This document shows positions 1-10,059 of a stretch of DNA of 64,000 bases, in pieces. Source of the DNA: Alkalihalobacillus sp. TS-13 (lineage in GTDB: Bacteria; Bacillota; Bacilli; Bacillales; Fictibacillaceae); assembly GCF_019720915.1 (NCBI RefSeq), contig NZ_JAHKSI010000001.1, forward strand, positions 2,728,001-2,792,000, given 5' to 3'. Position numbers and translations under genes: made by a program. The notes below the pieces were generated by a model. That model saw nothing but the letters and a program-made list of their open reading frames with translations. It was not told the DNA's origin and searched no databases. Position 1 is the stretch's first letter; every line of letters begins with the position of its first letter.

Positions 1-494
1 GTTGCAAGCAACACAGTTCTGTCCTCCGTCTGCACCAAAAACGAATGCACGAAATAGACGAAGTCCGTTTTAAGATTCTGCAATAAAGGAGAATCAGGCT
101 GTTGGATGATCATCCGATTCCATCCCATGTGCGGCACCTTATATGTAGTCCCATCAGCCGTAATTCCCGGAAAGCGCACAACACGTCCAGGTAGAAGACC
201 GAGCCCATCCGTCAATCCGTTCTCTTCACTTTCCTCGAATAAAAGCTGCATGCCGAGACAAATTCCGAAAAGCGGCTTCCCGGCTCCCACCTCGTCAACA
301 ATGAACTGTGCCATCCCGTCTTTATTCAATGCATGCATCGCATCTTTAAAAGCACCTACACCCGGCAGCAGCAACGCATCCGCCGTAGCTAGCTCTTCCT
401 TTCGCTCTGAGATGAAATGATCGATTTCCAATCGTTTCAGCGCATTTTGTACCGAGTGGAGGTTTCCCATTCCATAATCGACAATCCCGATCAT
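1..494 (-). CDS. hisH: HisH, glutamine amidotransferase subunit of imidazole glycerol phosphate synthase (3' end cut by window edge)
   Basis: The gene is partial; the window's left edge removes the C-terminus. Reverse translation begins MIGIVDYGMGNL and contains the class I amidotransferase nucleophile motif GICLGMQ and the later YFVHSF segment. The catalytic His/Glu near the C-terminus lie outside. HisH supplies ammonia from glutamine to HisF in histidine synthesis. Its ATG abuts the hisB stop, which points to translational coupling in one his operon transcribed leftward; hisA, hisF and hisI would be expected beyond the edge. Confidence 0.93.
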   Translation of the reverse strand, partial: MIGIVDYGMGNLHSVQNALKRLEIDHFISERKEELATADALLLPGVGAFKDAMHALNKDGMAQFIVDEVGAGKPLFGICLGMQLLFEESEENGLTDGLGLLPGRVVRFPGITADGTTYKVPHMGWNRMIIQQPDSPLLQNLKTDFVYFVHSFLVQTEDRTVLLA

Positions 495-1085
495 TTACAG
501 CATTCCTTTCGTTGAGGGCACGCCTTTCACCCTTGGATCGATCTGAGTAGCTTCATCCAGCGCCCGTCCCAGTGCCTTGAAGATCGCTTCGACGATATGG
601 TGCGTGTTCGATCCTTGATGGACGATCACATGTAGGTTCATCCGCGCTTCAAGGGCAAGCTTCGATAAAAACTCGTGCACAAGCTCCGTGTCGAAAGTGC
701 CGAGTTTTGCAGATGGAAGAGCCGCTTTCAACTCCAAGTGCGGCCGGTTGCTCAAGTCGATGACAACCTGCGCTAACGCTTCATCCATCGGTACGATTGC
801 ATTTCCGTACCTGCGGATTCCTTTTTTATCTCCAAGTGCTTCGATCAGGGCTTGTCCTAAACAGATGCCGATGTCCTCTGTCGTATGATGATCGTCAATC
901 TCCGTATCGCCTTCCGCATCGACCTTCAGATCAAATAACCCATGACGGGTCCAAAGATCGAGCATATGATTCAAAAACGGGACAGGAGACTGGATGTCCG
1001 AATGCCCTTCTCCGTCAATCTGGAGGCTTAGCCTGATGTTGGTTTCATTCGTCTTTCGTGAAATTTCCGCATTCCGCTCTGTCAT
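495..1085 (-). CDS. hisB: Imidazoleglycerol-phosphate dehydratase HisB
   Basis: At 196 aa this is the usual length of the monofunctional bacterial enzyme. It dehydrates imidazole glycerol phosphate to imidazole acetol phosphate. Both metal-binding histidine motifs are visible: HHTTED at residues 66-71 and HHIVE at 162-166. The start has GGAGGAAGAG upstream and lies 3 bp after the hisD stop. hisH begins right at its end, so it sits in a tightly packed his operon. Confidence 0.97.
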   Translation of the reverse strand: MTERNAEISRKTNETNIRLSLQIDGEGHSDIQSPVPFLNHMLDLWTRHGLFDLKVDAEGDTEIDDHHTTEDIGICLGQALIEALGDKKGIRRYGNAIVPMDEALAQVVIDLSNRPHLELKAALPSAKLGTFDTELVHEFLSKLALEARMNLHVIVHQGSNTHHIVEAIFKALGRALDEATQIDPRVKGVPSTKGML

Positions 1086-1088
1086 TTC

Positions 1089-2357
1089 TCACTCTTCCTC
1101 CAATCGGTAATCGATCGCTCGCGCATGGGCTTCCAACCCTTCAATTCGAGCTAGTTTACTAATCTTTCGGCCGTTTTCGAATAAAGCGTCGGTCCCATAT
1201 GAAATGATGCTTGATTTTTTCGTATAATCATCGACACTCAACGGGCTTGAAAAACGGGCTGTGCCGCTTGTCGGGAGCACGTGGTTCGGTCCTGCGAAAT
1301 AGTCCCCGATCGGCTCCGAACTGTTTTTTCCAAGAAAAATCGCTCCCGCATGCCGGATCTGTCCGAGCAGTTCGAACGGCTCATAGGCGACGATCTCAAG
1401 ATGTTCCGGGGCGAGCTCGTTGACAGCCGCAATCGCTTCTTCTTCCGTATTCGCAACATAAATGACGCCATTGCTGATTACAGACGCTTCTGCAATCGCT
1501 TTACGCGGAAGACTTTCAAGCTGGCGGATCACTTCCTTCGATGTCTCTTCCGCCACTTCGACCGACGTCGTCACAAGAATCGCAGACGCCATCTGATCAT
1601 GCTCTGCCTGGGACAAAAGATCTGCCGCCAGATGGACCGGATTCGCCGTATCATCCGCATAGATGAGGATTTCACTCGGTCCTGCAATCATATCGATGCC
1701 GACTTGGCCAAAAACTTCCCGCTTCGCCAAAGCGACATAAATATTCCCTGGTCCCACGATTTTATCGACAGGGGCAACCGAGTCTGTTCCGAACGCCAAC
1801 GCTCCGATCGCCTGGGCGCCTCCTACTTTATAAATCTCGTTGACACCACTCTCATTTGCAGCTACCAATACACTTGCCGGAAGCGTCCCATCCGGGCGAG
1901 GAGGTGTCGTCATCGCAATTCTCCCAACACCTGCTACCTTCGCCGGAATCGCCCCCATAAGGACGGATGAAGGATATTCGGCCGTACCGCCTGGAACATA
2001 GACACCCACTGAATCCAGCGGTGTGATTTTCTGTCCAAGAACCGAACCGTCATCGTTCGTCATCATCCATGATTCACGGACTTGTTTTTTATGATAGACC
2101 TTTATATTCCGCGCAGCCTCCTGGATGATTTCAATCACTTCTTCATCCAGTGATTCATAAGCCTTTTCAATCTCGATCTTCGTCACCTTCAACGAGTCAA
2201 GTTCAGCTCCGTCAAATTTCTTCGTCAATTCGAAAAGAGCCTTGTCCCCATCCGACTTCACTTGTTCTAGGATCCCAAGCACAGCCTGCCTTTGTTCTTC
2301 AGTCCCTTGATTCAGTTGCTTTCGAGGCACAGTCCCCTTCAATTGCTGGATTTTCAT
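1089..2357 (-). CDS. hisD: Histidinol dehydrogenase HisD
   Basis: The 422-aa protein catalyses the last two steps of histidine synthesis, NAD-dependent oxidation of histidinol to histidine. The sequence shows the [12 protein letters not shown] segment (about residues 178-188), the zinc ligand region SQAEHD (249-254) and the catalytic Glu/His pair in NELAPEHLE (E318, H319). The ATG follows a GGGGAGGAG ribosome site and overlaps the hisG stop by 4 bp. Confidence 0.97.
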   Translation of the reverse strand: MKIQQLKGTVPRKQLNQGTEEQRQAVLGILEQVKSDGDKALFELTKKFDGAELDSLKVTKIEIEKAYESLDEEVIEIIQEAARNIKVYHKKQVRESWMMTNDDGSVLGQKITPLDSVGVYVPGGTAEYPSSVLMGAIPAKVAGVGRIAMTTPPRPDGTLPASVLVAANESGVNEIYKVGGAQAIGALAFGTDSVAPVDKIVGPGNIYVALAKREVFGQVGIDMIAGPSEILIYADDTANPVHLAADLLSQAEHDQMASAILVTTSVEVAEETSKEVIRQLESLPRKAIAEASVISNGVIYVANTEEEAIAAVNELAPEHLEIVAYEPFELLGQIRHAGAIFLGKNSSEPIGDYFAGPNHVLPTSGTARFSSPLSVDDYTKKSSIISYGTDALFENGRKISKLARIEGLEAHARAIDYRLEEE

Positions 2358-3001
2358 CGCGCGATCTCCTCCCCTTCAATGACCTTTTCCAACCGACTCA
2401 CCATCTCATCGATCGCATCTGCTTTGATTCGGTAACTGACTGGGTTGACGATGAACCGCGATGTAATATCGAGGATCCATTCCGTTTCAACAAGTCCGTT
2501 CTCTTTCAATGTCCGGCCGGTCGAAACGATATCAACGATCCGATCTGCCAGACCGATCAACGGGGCCAATTCAATCGACCCGTTCAGCTTGATGATCTCG
2601 ACCTGCTTACCCTGGCTTCTGAAATAATTCGAAGCGACATTCGGATATTTCGTTGCGATTTTCGGTGCGACGGTATCCAGGTCTGTATCCGGAAGCCCTG
2701 CAACCGCCAGATGACAACGGGAAATCCCTAAATCCAGCACTTCATAAACATCCCGCTTTTCTTCAAGCATGACGTCCTTTCCTGCGATCCCGACATCTGC
2801 GACACCATGCTCCACATAAGTTGGAACATCCATCGGTTTCGCCAATATAAAACGCAAATCCGCCTCTTCGATCTCAAGGATCAGTTTGCGTGAATCCTCG
2901 AACTCAGGTGGAAGAGTGTATTCGGCTTCACGAAGCAACTGGACAGCCTCCTCAAAGATCCGCCCCTTCGGCATTGCAATCGTCAATGTAGATGAACTCA
3001 C
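2354..3001 (-). CDS. hisG: ATP phosphoribosyltransferase HisG, short form
   Basis: The protein is 215 aa and starts [12 protein letters not shown], typical of the short HisG that lacks the C-terminal regulatory domain and needs HisZ. It catalyses the first committed step of histidine synthesis. The PRPP-binding segment [14 protein letters not shown] is present near residue 158. The start is GTG and overlaps the hisZ stop as GTGA, which suits stoichiometric expression of the two subunits. Confidence 0.96.
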   Translation of the reverse strand: MSSSTLTIAMPKGRIFEEAVQLLREAEYTLPPEFEDSRKLILEIEEADLRFILAKPMDVPTYVEHGVADVGIAGKDVMLEEKRDVYEVLDLGISRCHLAVAGLPDTDLDTVAPKIATKYPNVASNYFRSQGKQVEIIKLNGSIELAPLIGLADRIVDIVSTGRTLKENGLVETEWILDITSRFIVNPVSYRIKADAIDEMVSRLEKVIEGEEIAR

Positions 3002-4185
3002 TGCTCTCCCCCCTCTTCTTTTCCAAGATAATATGTGACATTTGAAAATTGTCCGGTAAACACATCAAGACTCTCGATGCCTTTGATGTCCTGGACAACG
3101 ACTGTTTCACCCTGGTCTCTCAGCTTCTTTCCGAAGGCATAGGCATCCTTCCGCTGGCCTTCTGAAAACACAACGCAATGCGTGAAGGCTTTCGTTTCTA
3201 CTGGTCTGATCGCTTCCATCAAGTAATCAAGATGGATTCCAAACCCGGTCGCTTTTGCTTCTTTATCGAATTTTGCGAGGAGCGCATCATAACGTCCCCC
3301 GTTGCTGATCGGAGAACCAAGTTCAGGGGCATATCCTTCAAAAACCACACCTGTGTAATAGGTCATGTGGCTGACTAATGTGAGATCAAGTGTTGCAATG
3401 TCATTGACACCGTATGCTTTCAGACAATCACGCAAAGCATGGAGTTCTTCAATCGCCTCATAACCCCGGGTAGATGTGATTAATTTTTCTGCATCCTCCA
3501 GCTTGTTCCCCCCTCTCAGGTGGAGGAAGTCGAGAAGACGTTTCTGGTCGATCGATGACAACGGCAGCTTCTTCACATGCTGTTTGTATCCTACGTAATT
3601 TTTCTCGTATAAAAAACGTTTCAGCGTTTCGACACGCTGGTCCGTTCCGAGAATCTCCTTGAATAACGCATCCACATAGCCAAGGTGACCGACAGCGACC
3701 TGAAAATTTTCAAGACCGACATTTTCGATCGTCTCGATCATCAACGCGATCACTTCTCCATCGGCACTTGTCGAGCCATCCCCGATCAATTCAATACCGA
3801 ATTGTTCAAACTCTGAAGGACGTCCTCCCTCCTGCTGTTGGGCACGGAACACATTCGCTGAATAAGCGATGCGCATCGGCTGGGATTCATTTTGCAGCGT
3901 TGACGATGCCACCCGCGCGATCGGAGCTGTCATATCCGGTCTCAACACAAGGGTCTTCCCCTCTTGATCGAGCAATTTGAATAGCTGCTGCTCCAAAGTT
4001 GCAGAAGCTTCCCCTACAGTATCGTAATATTCGACCGTCGGCGTCTGCATGAACCGGTATCCCCATTTCTGGACAGCTTGTTCCATCGCAGCCCGGCTTG
4101 CTGATTTGATCTCATACAGGTTCGGTAACGTATCCCGCATGCCTAAAGGTTTTTCAAACACTAATGGTTTCGTCACAACATTCAC
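2998..4185 (-). CDS. hisZ: HisZ, regulatory subunit of ATP phosphoribosyltransferase
   Basis: The 395-aa protein is a histidyl-tRNA synthetase paralogue. The class II synthetase fold is clear ([10 protein letters not shown] near the start; motif 2-like [21 protein letters not shown]). HisZ proteins lack aminoacylation and instead form the histidine-sensitive complex with short HisG. It is the first gene of the his operon here. Its ATG is only 41 bp from a palindromic repeat (4226-4479), and I could not find a T-box or a convincing promoter in that gap. Confidence 0.95.
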   Translation of the reverse strand: MNVVTKPLVFEKPLGMRDTLPNLYEIKSASRAAMEQAVQKWGYRFMQTPTVEYYDTVGEASATLEQQLFKLLDQEGKTLVLRPDMTAPIARVASSTLQNESQPMRIAYSANVFRAQQQEGGRPSEFEQFGIELIGDGSTSADGEVIALMIETIENVGLENFQVAVGHLGYVDALFKEILGTDQRVETLKRFLYEKNYVGYKQHVKKLPLSSIDQKRLLDFLHLRGGNKLEDAEKLITSTRGYEAIEELHALRDCLKAYGVNDIATLDLTLVSHMTYYTGVVFEGYAPELGSPISNGGRYDALLAKFDKEAKATGFGIHLDYLMEAIRPVETKAFTHCVVFSEGQRKDAYAFGKKLRDQGETVVVQDIKGIESLDVFTGQFSNVTYYLGKEEGGEQ

Positions 4186-4906
4186 TCTCCGAATCGACCT
4201 ATTTAAAAATCATTGATTGAATAAATTGGCTATGTTAACTAATACTGTTGATTTCTGACAACGTTTATTGAAGTGAAATTTGCGACACTCCTGCGGGAAA
4301 AGCGATCCTGACGAGACCCCGCCCTTTTTAAAAGGATCTTCGACTATAATAATGAACTTCGACTAAATACCACCACGTCCTATGGTGAACGTCGAAGCCA
4401 GTACTTCCTGTGCAAGTGAGGAGGCTCGTGGATTGCCCGCGGAAGGTAGTGAATTTCGTGAAAATCAACATATAGCCAATAATTTTAAAAAATAAGTATT
4501 TTTTAAGTTGAAAATTAGTTATTCTAAATTTCTGTTTCAAAATCCTTTAGTTCGCTAATTTACTAACAAGATAAAGGTATAATAAGTAGTCTAACTTTCT
4601 TACAAAAACACGTCAACCGAAAATTTTTTATCTGACGTTTTATCTTTACCCTATTTATTCCTTCTTAAATAGTTGTAGTCCAAAAACTTGACTCTTGCTC
4701 AAGGTACTTCTTATATTCGGGAGTAACATAAGATAAAATGAATACAATATAGCTTATAAGTTACTCTAGCTATACCCCAACTTCTCGCAAATTACATAAG
4801 GTTGTTTTCGTATAGAGTGTTGTATACTACACTTTTGAAATATATCCGCTTTCCGCGGGTATTCTGCAGCCCATAATGAAAATACGATAATGAAAGAAGG
4901 TTTCTT
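4186..4906. other. 721-bp intergenic region between divergent hisZ and cax
   Basis: It holds one modular repeat copy (4226-4479) and then about 430 bp of AT-rich DNA with no credible gene. Small open frames at 4328-4540 and 4766-5071 have no ribosome site or recognisable product. I looked for a histidine T-box motif in the direction of hisZ and did not see one. Confidence 0.6.
4226..4479 (+). repeat. Modular palindromic repeat copy 1 (A-type ends)
   Basis: Its ends are imperfect inverted repeats: TTGGCTATGTTAAC on the left and the complement of ATAGCCAA on the right, each followed inward by TGTTGATTT and a GAAATT(T/C) block. Inside are the CTCCTGCGGG core, a GGATCTTCGAC...GTCGAAG hairpin module and GCCCGCGGAA. 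The nested TCTAGCTCAGCGACC module is absent. It lies 41 bp upstream of hisZ. Confidence 0.75.
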
Positions 4907-5965
4907 ATGTTCAACAAAATCTTTTTCCTTGCAATCGTAATTGGTGTTCCTTTGTCTGTGGCTGGTAATTTGCTTCACTGGCCGGAAGCGATCATGTTCA
5001 TCGTCTACTGTCTCACCATTGTTGCTCTTGCAGCTTACATGGGGCGTGCGACTGAAAGTCTTGCGATCCACTCAGGTCCGAGAATCGGCGGGCTGTTGAA
5101 CGCCACCTTCGGGAATGCTGTCGAGCTCATCATTTCGATTTTCGCCTTGAAAGCGGGTTACGTCTCCATCGTGCTTGCCTCTTTGACAGGTTCTGTCCTT
5201 GGGAACCTCCTGCTTGTCGGGGGACTTTCGTTTTTCGTCGGGGGCTTACGTTTTAAAAGGCAAAGATTCAACGTCCACGATGCAAGACATAATTCAGCCC
5301 TGCTCATGTTCGGAGTGGTCGTCGCCTTCGTTTTCCCTGAAATTTTCGCAATGAACTTGAATGAGACTGAAGCATTGACGTTAAGTATTTGGGTTTCAGG
5401 CATTTTGATCGGTCTATACTTAGCCGGCCTCTTCTTTAAACTGGTTACGCACCGCGGTGTATATAGCAGTGAAGGCGGAGATGAAGAAGCACATGAGGAA
5501 GAAGCAGAATGGACCGGAAAGAAAGCGTTAATTATCCTGGCGTTGGCTACTGCTGCTGTCGCGTATGTGAGTGAAGCGCTCGTCCACACGTTCGAAACGG
5601 TCGGAGAGCAGTTCGGATGGAGCGAAGTTTTCATTGGGGTCATCATCGTTGCGATTGTCGGTAATGCAGCCGAACACGCGTCAGCCATCATCATGGCTTA
5701 CAAGAACAAGATGGATGTAGCGGTCGAAATCGCGGTTGGTTCAACGCTTCAAATCGCGATGTTCGTCGCACCGGTACTCGTACTGCTCTCACTGATTTTC
5801 CCGACACCGATGGCTCTCGTCTTTACCGTTCCAGAACTCGTCGCCATGGTTCTTGCCGTCCTGTTGACGAATACGATAGCAAACGACGGAGATACGAACT
5901 GGTTCGAAGGTGCCACCCTGCTAGCCGCCTACTTCATAATGGGCGTCGGCTTCTACCTTCTTTAA
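4907..5965 (+). CDS. cax: Calcium/proton exchanger (CaCA family, Cax/ChaA type)
   Basis: This 352-aa membrane protein has about 11 hydrophobic segments. The two diagnostic alpha repeats are visible: GNAVELIISIFALKAGY near residue 72 and GNAAEHASAIIMAYKNKMD near residue 252. They hold the acidic residues that bind Ca2+. An acidic linker (GGDEEAHEEEAEW) lies between the halves. It should extrude Ca2+ in exchange for H+ at the cell membrane, like B. subtilis YfkE. It is the only plus-strand gene in the left part and stands alone. Confidence 0.93.
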   Translation: MFNKIFFLAIVIGVPLSVAGNLLHWPEAIMFIVYCLTIVALAAYMGRATESLAIHSGPRIGGLLNATFGNAVELIISIFALKAGYVSIVLASLTGSVLGNLLLVGGLSFFVGGLRFKRQRFNVHDARHNSALLMFGVVVAFVFPEIFAMNLNETEALTLSIWVSGILIGLYLAGLFFKLVTHRGVYSSEGGDEEAHEEEAEWTGKKALIILALATAAVAYVSEALVHTFETVGEQFGWSEVFIGVIIVAIVGNAAEHASAIIMAYKNKMDVAVEIAVGSTLQIAMFVAPVLVLLSLIFPTPMALVFTVPELVAMVLAVLLTNTIANDGDTNWFEGATLLAAYFIMGVGFYLL

Positions 5966-5967
5966 TA

Positions 5968-6165
5968 AATTGTTTGTTAAGCGATGGTGAAATGTTGTAT
6001 TGAAAAACGACATCCGCGACACACCTGCGGGAGAAGCGAGCCAGGCAAGACCCCGCAACGAATAAAGGATCTTCGACTAAATGCCACCACGTCCAGTGGA
6101 AGTGAGCGAGGAGGCTTGCGGATCGCCTGCGGAAAGGGAGCGAACTTCGAACAAAATAAATAACG
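5968..6165 (+). repeat. Modular palindromic repeat copy 2 (short form)
   Basis: It contains the outer core (CACCTGCGGGAGAAGCGAG ... GAGGAGGCTTGCGG ... GGAAAGGGAGCGAACTTCG) with the GGATCTTCGAC/CCACCACGTCC module inside and no nested module. It is more diverged than copy 1 and its terminal sequences are poorly preserved, so the outer limits are approximate. Confidence 0.65.
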
Positions 6166-6166
6166 A

Positions 6167-6188
6167 AACCACTGGTTCACCAGTGGTT
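6167..6188 (+). terminator. Terminator downstream of cax
   Basis: AACCACTG and CAGTGGTT form a perfect 8-bp stem with a 6-nt loop, followed by TTTTTCCTTTT. It comes after repeat copy 2, so the repeat would be transcribed with cax. Confidence 0.8.
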
Positions 6189-6217
6189 TTTCCTTTTGAA
6201 AAAGACGGTAGTACCTT

Positions 6218-6400
6218 AACGGACACAGGAGACCTTATTTACACCAAAACCCCATGCTTTTGCAAAATAACGGACACCACAGACCTTATTTAAAGAAATC
6301 CGATCGAAATCAGCGGGTTTCACCTCAAATAACGGCCCTGGTGTCCGCTAAATTTCTGAAACACCCCTTTTCGACACAAATAACGGCTCTCCTGTCCGCT
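6218..6400. repeat. Four-unit phrase array, two direct then two inverted (ACGGACA-CCTTATTT family), locus 1
   Basis: Units lie at 6218-6240 and 6269-6291 (direct, AACGGACACxxxAGACCTTATTT) and at 6327-6349 and 6378-6400 (inverted, AAATAACGGCxCTxxTGTCCGCT). Start-to-start distances are 51, 58 and 51 bp. The same arrangement recurs at 19911-20089. Confidence 0.75.
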
Positions 6401-6447
6401 AGATCTCACCCGCGTCTAAATTTCTTTTTCACACCTACTGCCTCAAC

Positions 6448-6521
6448 ACAAAAAGAGCCCCATTCTGAAGGAATCGCTCCAAACACCATGTCATGTTCGG
6501 GATTCACTCAGAATGAGGCTC
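6448..6521 (-). terminator. Terminator of the hprK-side minus-strand operon
   Basis: Read on the minus strand, GAGCCTCATTCTGA (6508-6521) pairs with TCAGAATGGGGCTC (6455-6468) and is followed by TTTTTGTG. The loop is long (about 39 nt) but holds a smaller GAATC/GATTC stem. It lies 20 bp past the stop of the 176-aa gene. Confidence 0.75.
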
Positions 6522-6540
6522 GCACTATCCAATTTCAAGT

Positions 6541-7071
6541 TTATTTATAGACGTGGTTCACATAACGATGAACAAAACGGCGTACATCCCGCTCCTGTAC
6601 ATGGAAATGGAACTGGCATCTATGGGCATTCTTGAAATAACTGAAGTCGGTCTGCAGATATTTTTCCAATTGTTTTCGATGAATATGTACCACCAGCTCA
6701 CTTGACTGGAAAGGCACCGCAATTTTCAACATCGATATATATGGAAGCTCCTTGAAGAGATAAACAAGGTTATCAAGAAGCAGTTTTCCTATCTTTAATT
6801 TAGAGGAAAAATAATGATCATAATCATCCAGATATTCAGGACTAACGTGATCGCTGTTTTCAAAACGGATGACTGCTTCGTTCCCATTCCAATAAGCATC
6901 GCGGATATAATCACTGCCTCTTAGTCGGGAAACGGCTGACAAAAAGAAGAACCGGTCCTGTTGCTCTGATTCTTTTTTCGTTTTCTTCTGAATCGCCGGG
7001 CGAACCCAAGCATCGCTTATTTGGAACTCACCATTCATATAGATCAACGACATTCTCTTCTTTTGTTCCAT
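6541..7071 (-). CDS. Conserved-looking protein of unknown function, 176 aa
   Basis: I do not recognise the family. The protein is soluble, basic and aromatic-rich, with no signal peptide or membrane segment, and has a His-rich C-terminus (QFHFHVQERDVRRFVHRYVNH). AAAGGTGGG lies 6 nt before the ATG. It follows the acetyltransferase gene by 18 bp and is the last gene before a strong terminator, so it is probably the distal gene of the lgt-yvoD-ppaX-yvoF transcript. I infer no function. Confidence 0.75.
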   Translation of the reverse strand: MEQKKRMSLIYMNGEFQISDAWVRPAIQKKTKKESEQQDRFFFLSAVSRLRGSDYIRDAYWNGNEAVIRFENSDHVSPEYLDDYDHYFSSKLKIGKLLLDNLVYLFKELPYISMLKIAVPFQSSELVVHIHRKQLEKYLQTDFSYFKNAHRCQFHFHVQERDVRRFVHRYVNHVYK

Positions 7072-7089
7072 GTGACACCCACCTTTAAT

Positions 7090-7617
7090 CTATATATCGT
7101 CAATATCCGACATTTGTTTATGTTTGGCCATCTCTTCTTTCGTATAGATGAGCCGCATCGGATTTCCGCCTACGAATGAACCGGGTTCAACATCCCTATG
7201 TACCAATGTGCCTGCTGAAACGACGGCTCCATCACCAATCGTCACGCCGGGCAGAATCGTACTGTTGGCACCGATCATCACTTCATCTCCAATATTTACA
7301 TTACCAAGACGATACTCTTTTATCAAATATTCATGCGTTAAAATTGTCGTATTGTATCCGATAATGGTGTTTCGACCGACCGAAATCCGTTCAGGAAACA
7401 TGATATCGACCATGACCATCAAAGCAAAGGCTGTCTGTTCGCCTACTTTCATACCTAGAAACGTGTGGTACAGCCAGTTCTTTACTGGAATGATCGGTGT
7501 ATATCTCGCAAGCTGGATGACTACGAAGTTTTTCAGCACCTTGAAGAAAGGCACCGTCTTGTAGATCTGCCAGAGCGCATTGCTTCCCTTAACAGGATGA
7601 CGCTCAGTCTTTCGCAT
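7090..7617 (-). CDS. yvoF: Hexapeptide-repeat acyltransferase, YvoF-like
   Basis: The 175-aa protein has a left-handed beta-helix built from hexapeptide repeats in its second half (ISVGRNTIIGYN, IGDEVMIGANSTILPGV, IGDGAVVSAGTLV), as in maltose/galactoside-type O-acetyltransferases. The acceptor is unknown. Its ATG overlaps the ppaX stop by one base (TAATG). The position directly after ppaX matches B. subtilis yvoF. Confidence 0.85.
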   Translation of the reverse strand: MRKTERHPVKGSNALWQIYKTVPFFKVLKNFVVIQLARYTPIIPVKNWLYHTFLGMKVGEQTAFALMVMVDIMFPERISVGRNTIIGYNTTILTHEYLIKEYRLGNVNIGDEVMIGANSTILPGVTIGDGAVVSAGTLVHRDVEPGSFVGGNPMRLIYTKEEMAKHKQMSDIDDI

Positions 7618-8261
7618 TATACATTCACCTCTAAGACTTTTAATAGATCCGGCATTTCCTCCAGCATATAATCCGGCTCAGATCGTTCGAGGTTTTCTCT
7701 CCCCTTGATGGTCCAGGAGACTGCGGCCGTCAGCGTACCGGCATTTTTGCCCGCTTCGATATCATAACGGCTGTCCCCGACCATGATCGCGGAGGCTTTG
7801 TCGGATTGCAGCTTGTCCAACGCACGGATCACAGGCTGCGGGTCAGGTTTCGCATGCTCAACGTCATCCAGCGTGACAATCGTCGTGAAATACTCACCTA
7901 AACCCGTGATTTCAAGACCAAGCTCAACCGCATCCCGCATCTTCGTCGTTACGATGCCAAGCTTGAATCCTTTCTCATGCAACGTTTTTACCGTATAGGT
8001 AACCCCTTCATAAGCATGCACATACTCTTCATGATGGGCAAGATTATGTTCTTTATACGTACGCACCATCTCGGCAACGGACGTTTCATCGACTCTCTTA
8101 AAAGAATCAACCAAAGGCTCCCCGATGAAGGAAATGATATCATTACGAGAGTATTGCTGCGGCTTGAACTGCTCCAATGTATGTGTAAAAGAAGAGATGA
8201 TCAAATCGTTCGTATTGATCAACGTTCCATCCAAATCAAACAGAATCGTATCAATTTTCAT
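7617..8261 (-). CDS. ppaX: Pyrophosphatase PpaX (HAD superfamily)
   Basis: With the start at ATG 8261 the protein is 214 aa; GAAAGGAAG lies 7 nt upstream, and this matches the B. subtilis length better than the longer reading. HAD motif I is DLDGT (D9, D11), motif III is around KPDPQP, and motif IV is MVGDSRYDIEAGKNAG. PpaX hydrolyses pyrophosphate released by HprK phosphorylase activity on HPr-Ser-P. hprK is three genes upstream on the same strand. It overlaps the yvoD end by 11 bp. Confidence 0.93.
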   Translation of the reverse strand: MKIDTILFDLDGTLINTNDLIISSFTHTLEQFKPQQYSRNDIISFIGEPLVDSFKRVDETSVAEMVRTYKEHNLAHHEEYVHAYEGVTYTVKTLHEKGFKLGIVTTKMRDAVELGLEITGLGEYFTTIVTLDDVEHAKPDPQPVIRALDKLQSDKASAIMVGDSRYDIEAGKNAGTLTAAVSWTIKGRENLERSEPDYMLEEMPDLLKVLEVNV

Positions 8262-9207
8262 AGTTTGCTTCCTTTCGATGTCTGTATACGTTTTTTGCTT
8301 CCACACGGTTCCATATGAATGCCACAACCATCGTTAAAATGATCGCGACGACAAGCCGGATGATGAGCAATGGCCACACCGGTATTCCGAGCGGGATGAA
8401 AATCAAGGTATCTTCAATGACAGCATGACAGGATACAAGAAAGATGAATGCTAGATAAAGGTCCTTCTTTTCCACTCCGTCCTCCTTGACCGCCTGCATC
8501 ATTACTCCAGCACCGTATGCGAGACCGAAAAAGATACCTGCTGCTAGAGTCGTAGATGTGTTCGGTTTCATGCCTAGCGATCTTGTAATCGGCGCCATCC
8601 AACGCGAAAACAACGTCAGCCAGTTCAAGTCTTTCATCACCTGGATGAAGATCATGAGCGGGATGACGATCGCCGCCAGCTGGAGAATGCCGATAAAGCC
8701 TTTTTCTAACCCATGCCATAAAATGTTCCAAAAACCGTTGACCTGTTCTTCTGTGCCCGAAATGAACCCATAGACAGCTTGTTCTGAACCGCCTTTCCAC
8801 ACGAGCGAGATGAAGAACGCGGAAATCAACGCAAGCCCGATCCGCACAGCCATCACGATCCACATTTTGATTCCGACCTTGGTCGCAACCGACGACTCGA
8901 TCAGTAGATTGTGTGAAAACGAGAGCATGACAGCAAGGATGAACACTTCCTTCACTGTCAGATCAAGGCTGAGGATTGCACCGATACCCGCATACAGGTT
9001 TAAAAAGTTACCGATGACGAGCGGCAGAGCGGCCTCACCTGAAAGACCGATCCATTTCATCAAAGGCTCCGCAAGCTTGACGAGCCAATCCATCAAAGGG
9101 GTTTGCCCAAGAATTGTAACGATCAGAGTGATTGGGAAGATGATTTTACCTAGTACCCATGTTGTATTCAGGCCAACCTTCAGACCGTTTTTCAATGTGT
9201 TCATCAT
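8251..9207 (-). CDS. yvoD: Nucleoside-recognition (gate) domain membrane protein, YvoD-like
   Basis: The 318-aa integral membrane protein has about 8 segments and two gate-like halves (LVKLAEPLMKWIGLSGEAAL and WMAPITRSLGMKPNTSTTLA). Such nucleoside-recognition domains also occur in SpmA/SpmB and NupC-type transporters, but YvoD has no proven substrate. It lies between lgt and ppaX exactly as in B. subtilis. An initial ATGATG is preceded by GGGGAAGCAGGAAA. Confidence 0.88.
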   Translation of the reverse strand: MMNTLKNGLKVGLNTTWVLGKIIFPITLIVTILGQTPLMDWLVKLAEPLMKWIGLSGEAALPLVIGNFLNLYAGIGAILSLDLTVKEVFILAVMLSFSHNLLIESSVATKVGIKMWIVMAVRIGLALISAFFISLVWKGGSEQAVYGFISGTEEQVNGFWNILWHGLEKGFIGILQLAAIVIPLMIFIQVMKDLNWLTLFSRWMAPITRSLGMKPNTSTTLAAGIFFGLAYGAGVMMQAVKEDGVEKKDLYLAFIFLVSCHAVIEDTLIFIPLGIPVWPLLIIRLVVAIILTMVVAFIWNRVEAKNVYRHRKEANYEN

Positions 9208-9233
9208 TTTCCTGCTTCCCCTTTCTCTAGCTG

Positions 9234-10046
9234 CTACAATTCGTTATACCGTTTATCTGCTAACCCAGTTTTCCTGCGATAGATGATGATACCGATACTG
9301 ATGACGATCAGGACAATCGAAATCACCTGGGCGATTCGCAATGAGTCGGTCAGCATCAAGCTGTCCGTCCGTAGTCCCTCGACAAAAAAACGGCCGATTG
9401 AATAATAGATGACATAGGTTAAGAACAGCTCGCCGCGCCGTAAGTTGACACGCCGCAAACCGATCAACAGTACGAATCCGATGAGATTCCAAATCGATTC
9501 ATATAGGAACGTAGGATGATAGTACGCCCCTTCTATGTACATCTGATTGATGATCCAATCCGGAAGATATAACCCTTCTAAAAATTCACGCGTCACCTCA
9601 CCGCCATGGGCTTCTTGATTCATGAAGTTGCCCCAGCGGCCGATCGCTTGCCCGAGGATGATACTTGGCGCTGCAATATCTGTAAGCTTCCAGAAGGATA
9701 AATCTTTCACTTTTGAAAACACGTAAGCTGTCAAAAACGATCCGATCAGCGCACCATGGATCGCGATACCGCCTTCCCAGATCTTGATGATCTCACCCAC
9801 GTGGTCTTTATAGTAATGCCATTCGAACGTAACATAATAGATCCGTGCACTAATGATGGCTACCGGAACGGCGATCATGACGAGATCGACGAACGTTTCC
9901 GAATTGATGCCTAAGCGCTTTGACTCTCGGACCGCGATATAAAGTCCGAGCAGAGCTCCAAACCCTATGATAATGCCATACCAGTAGATGGTCAATGGAC
10001 CGATTTCAAGTGCGACCCGGTCCAATGGCTGGATGTTTGCAACCAT
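9234..10046 (-). CDS. lgt: Prolipoprotein diacylglyceryl transferase Lgt
   Basis: The 270-aa enzyme transfers diacylglycerol from phosphatidylglycerol to the lipobox cysteine of prolipoproteins. The Lgt signature [14 protein letters not shown] is present at about residues 136-149, along with the [11 protein letters not shown] segment and about 7 membrane spans. It starts 13 bp after the hprK stop. One expected substrate in this window is the DctP lipoprotein at 24129-25151. Confidence 0.96.
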   Translation of the reverse strand: MVANIQPLDRVALEIGPLTIYWYGIIIGFGALLGLYIAVRESKRLGINSETFVDLVMIAVPVAIISARIYYVTFEWHYYKDHVGEIIKIWEGGIAIHGALIGSFLTAYVFSKVKDLSFWKLTDIAAPSIILGQAIGRWGNFMNQEAHGGEVTREFLEGLYLPDWIINQMYIEGAYYHPTFLYESIWNLIGFVLLIGLRRVNLRRGELFLTYVIYYSIGRFFVEGLRTDSLMLTDSLRIAQVISIVLIVISIGIIIYRRKTGLADKRYNEL

Positions 10047-10059
10047 TTCCTCTTACCTC

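Larger units (their letters stand above)
5966..6540. other. 575-bp intergenic region filled with repeats and terminators
   Basis: It holds repeat copy 2 (about 5968-6165), the cax terminator (6167-6188), a four-unit array of ACGGACACxxGAGACCTTATTT phrases (6218-6400) and the terminator of the minus-strand operon (6448-6521). No gene was seen. Confidence 0.7.

Noticed and set aside
1281-1970. A 229-codon plus-strand frame opposite hisD
   Set aside because: It is antisense to an intact, conserved hisD and is Arg-rich in the way of shadow frames; no ribosome site.
4186-4226. T-box or histidine-responsive leader before the his operon
   Set aside because: The gap is only 41 bp before a repeat begins, and no T-box consensus was seen up to 4906.
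4328-4540. Small minus-strand open frame upstream of hisZ
   Set aside because: It lies within a palindromic repeat that recurs ten more times, has no ribosome site and encodes nothing recognisable.
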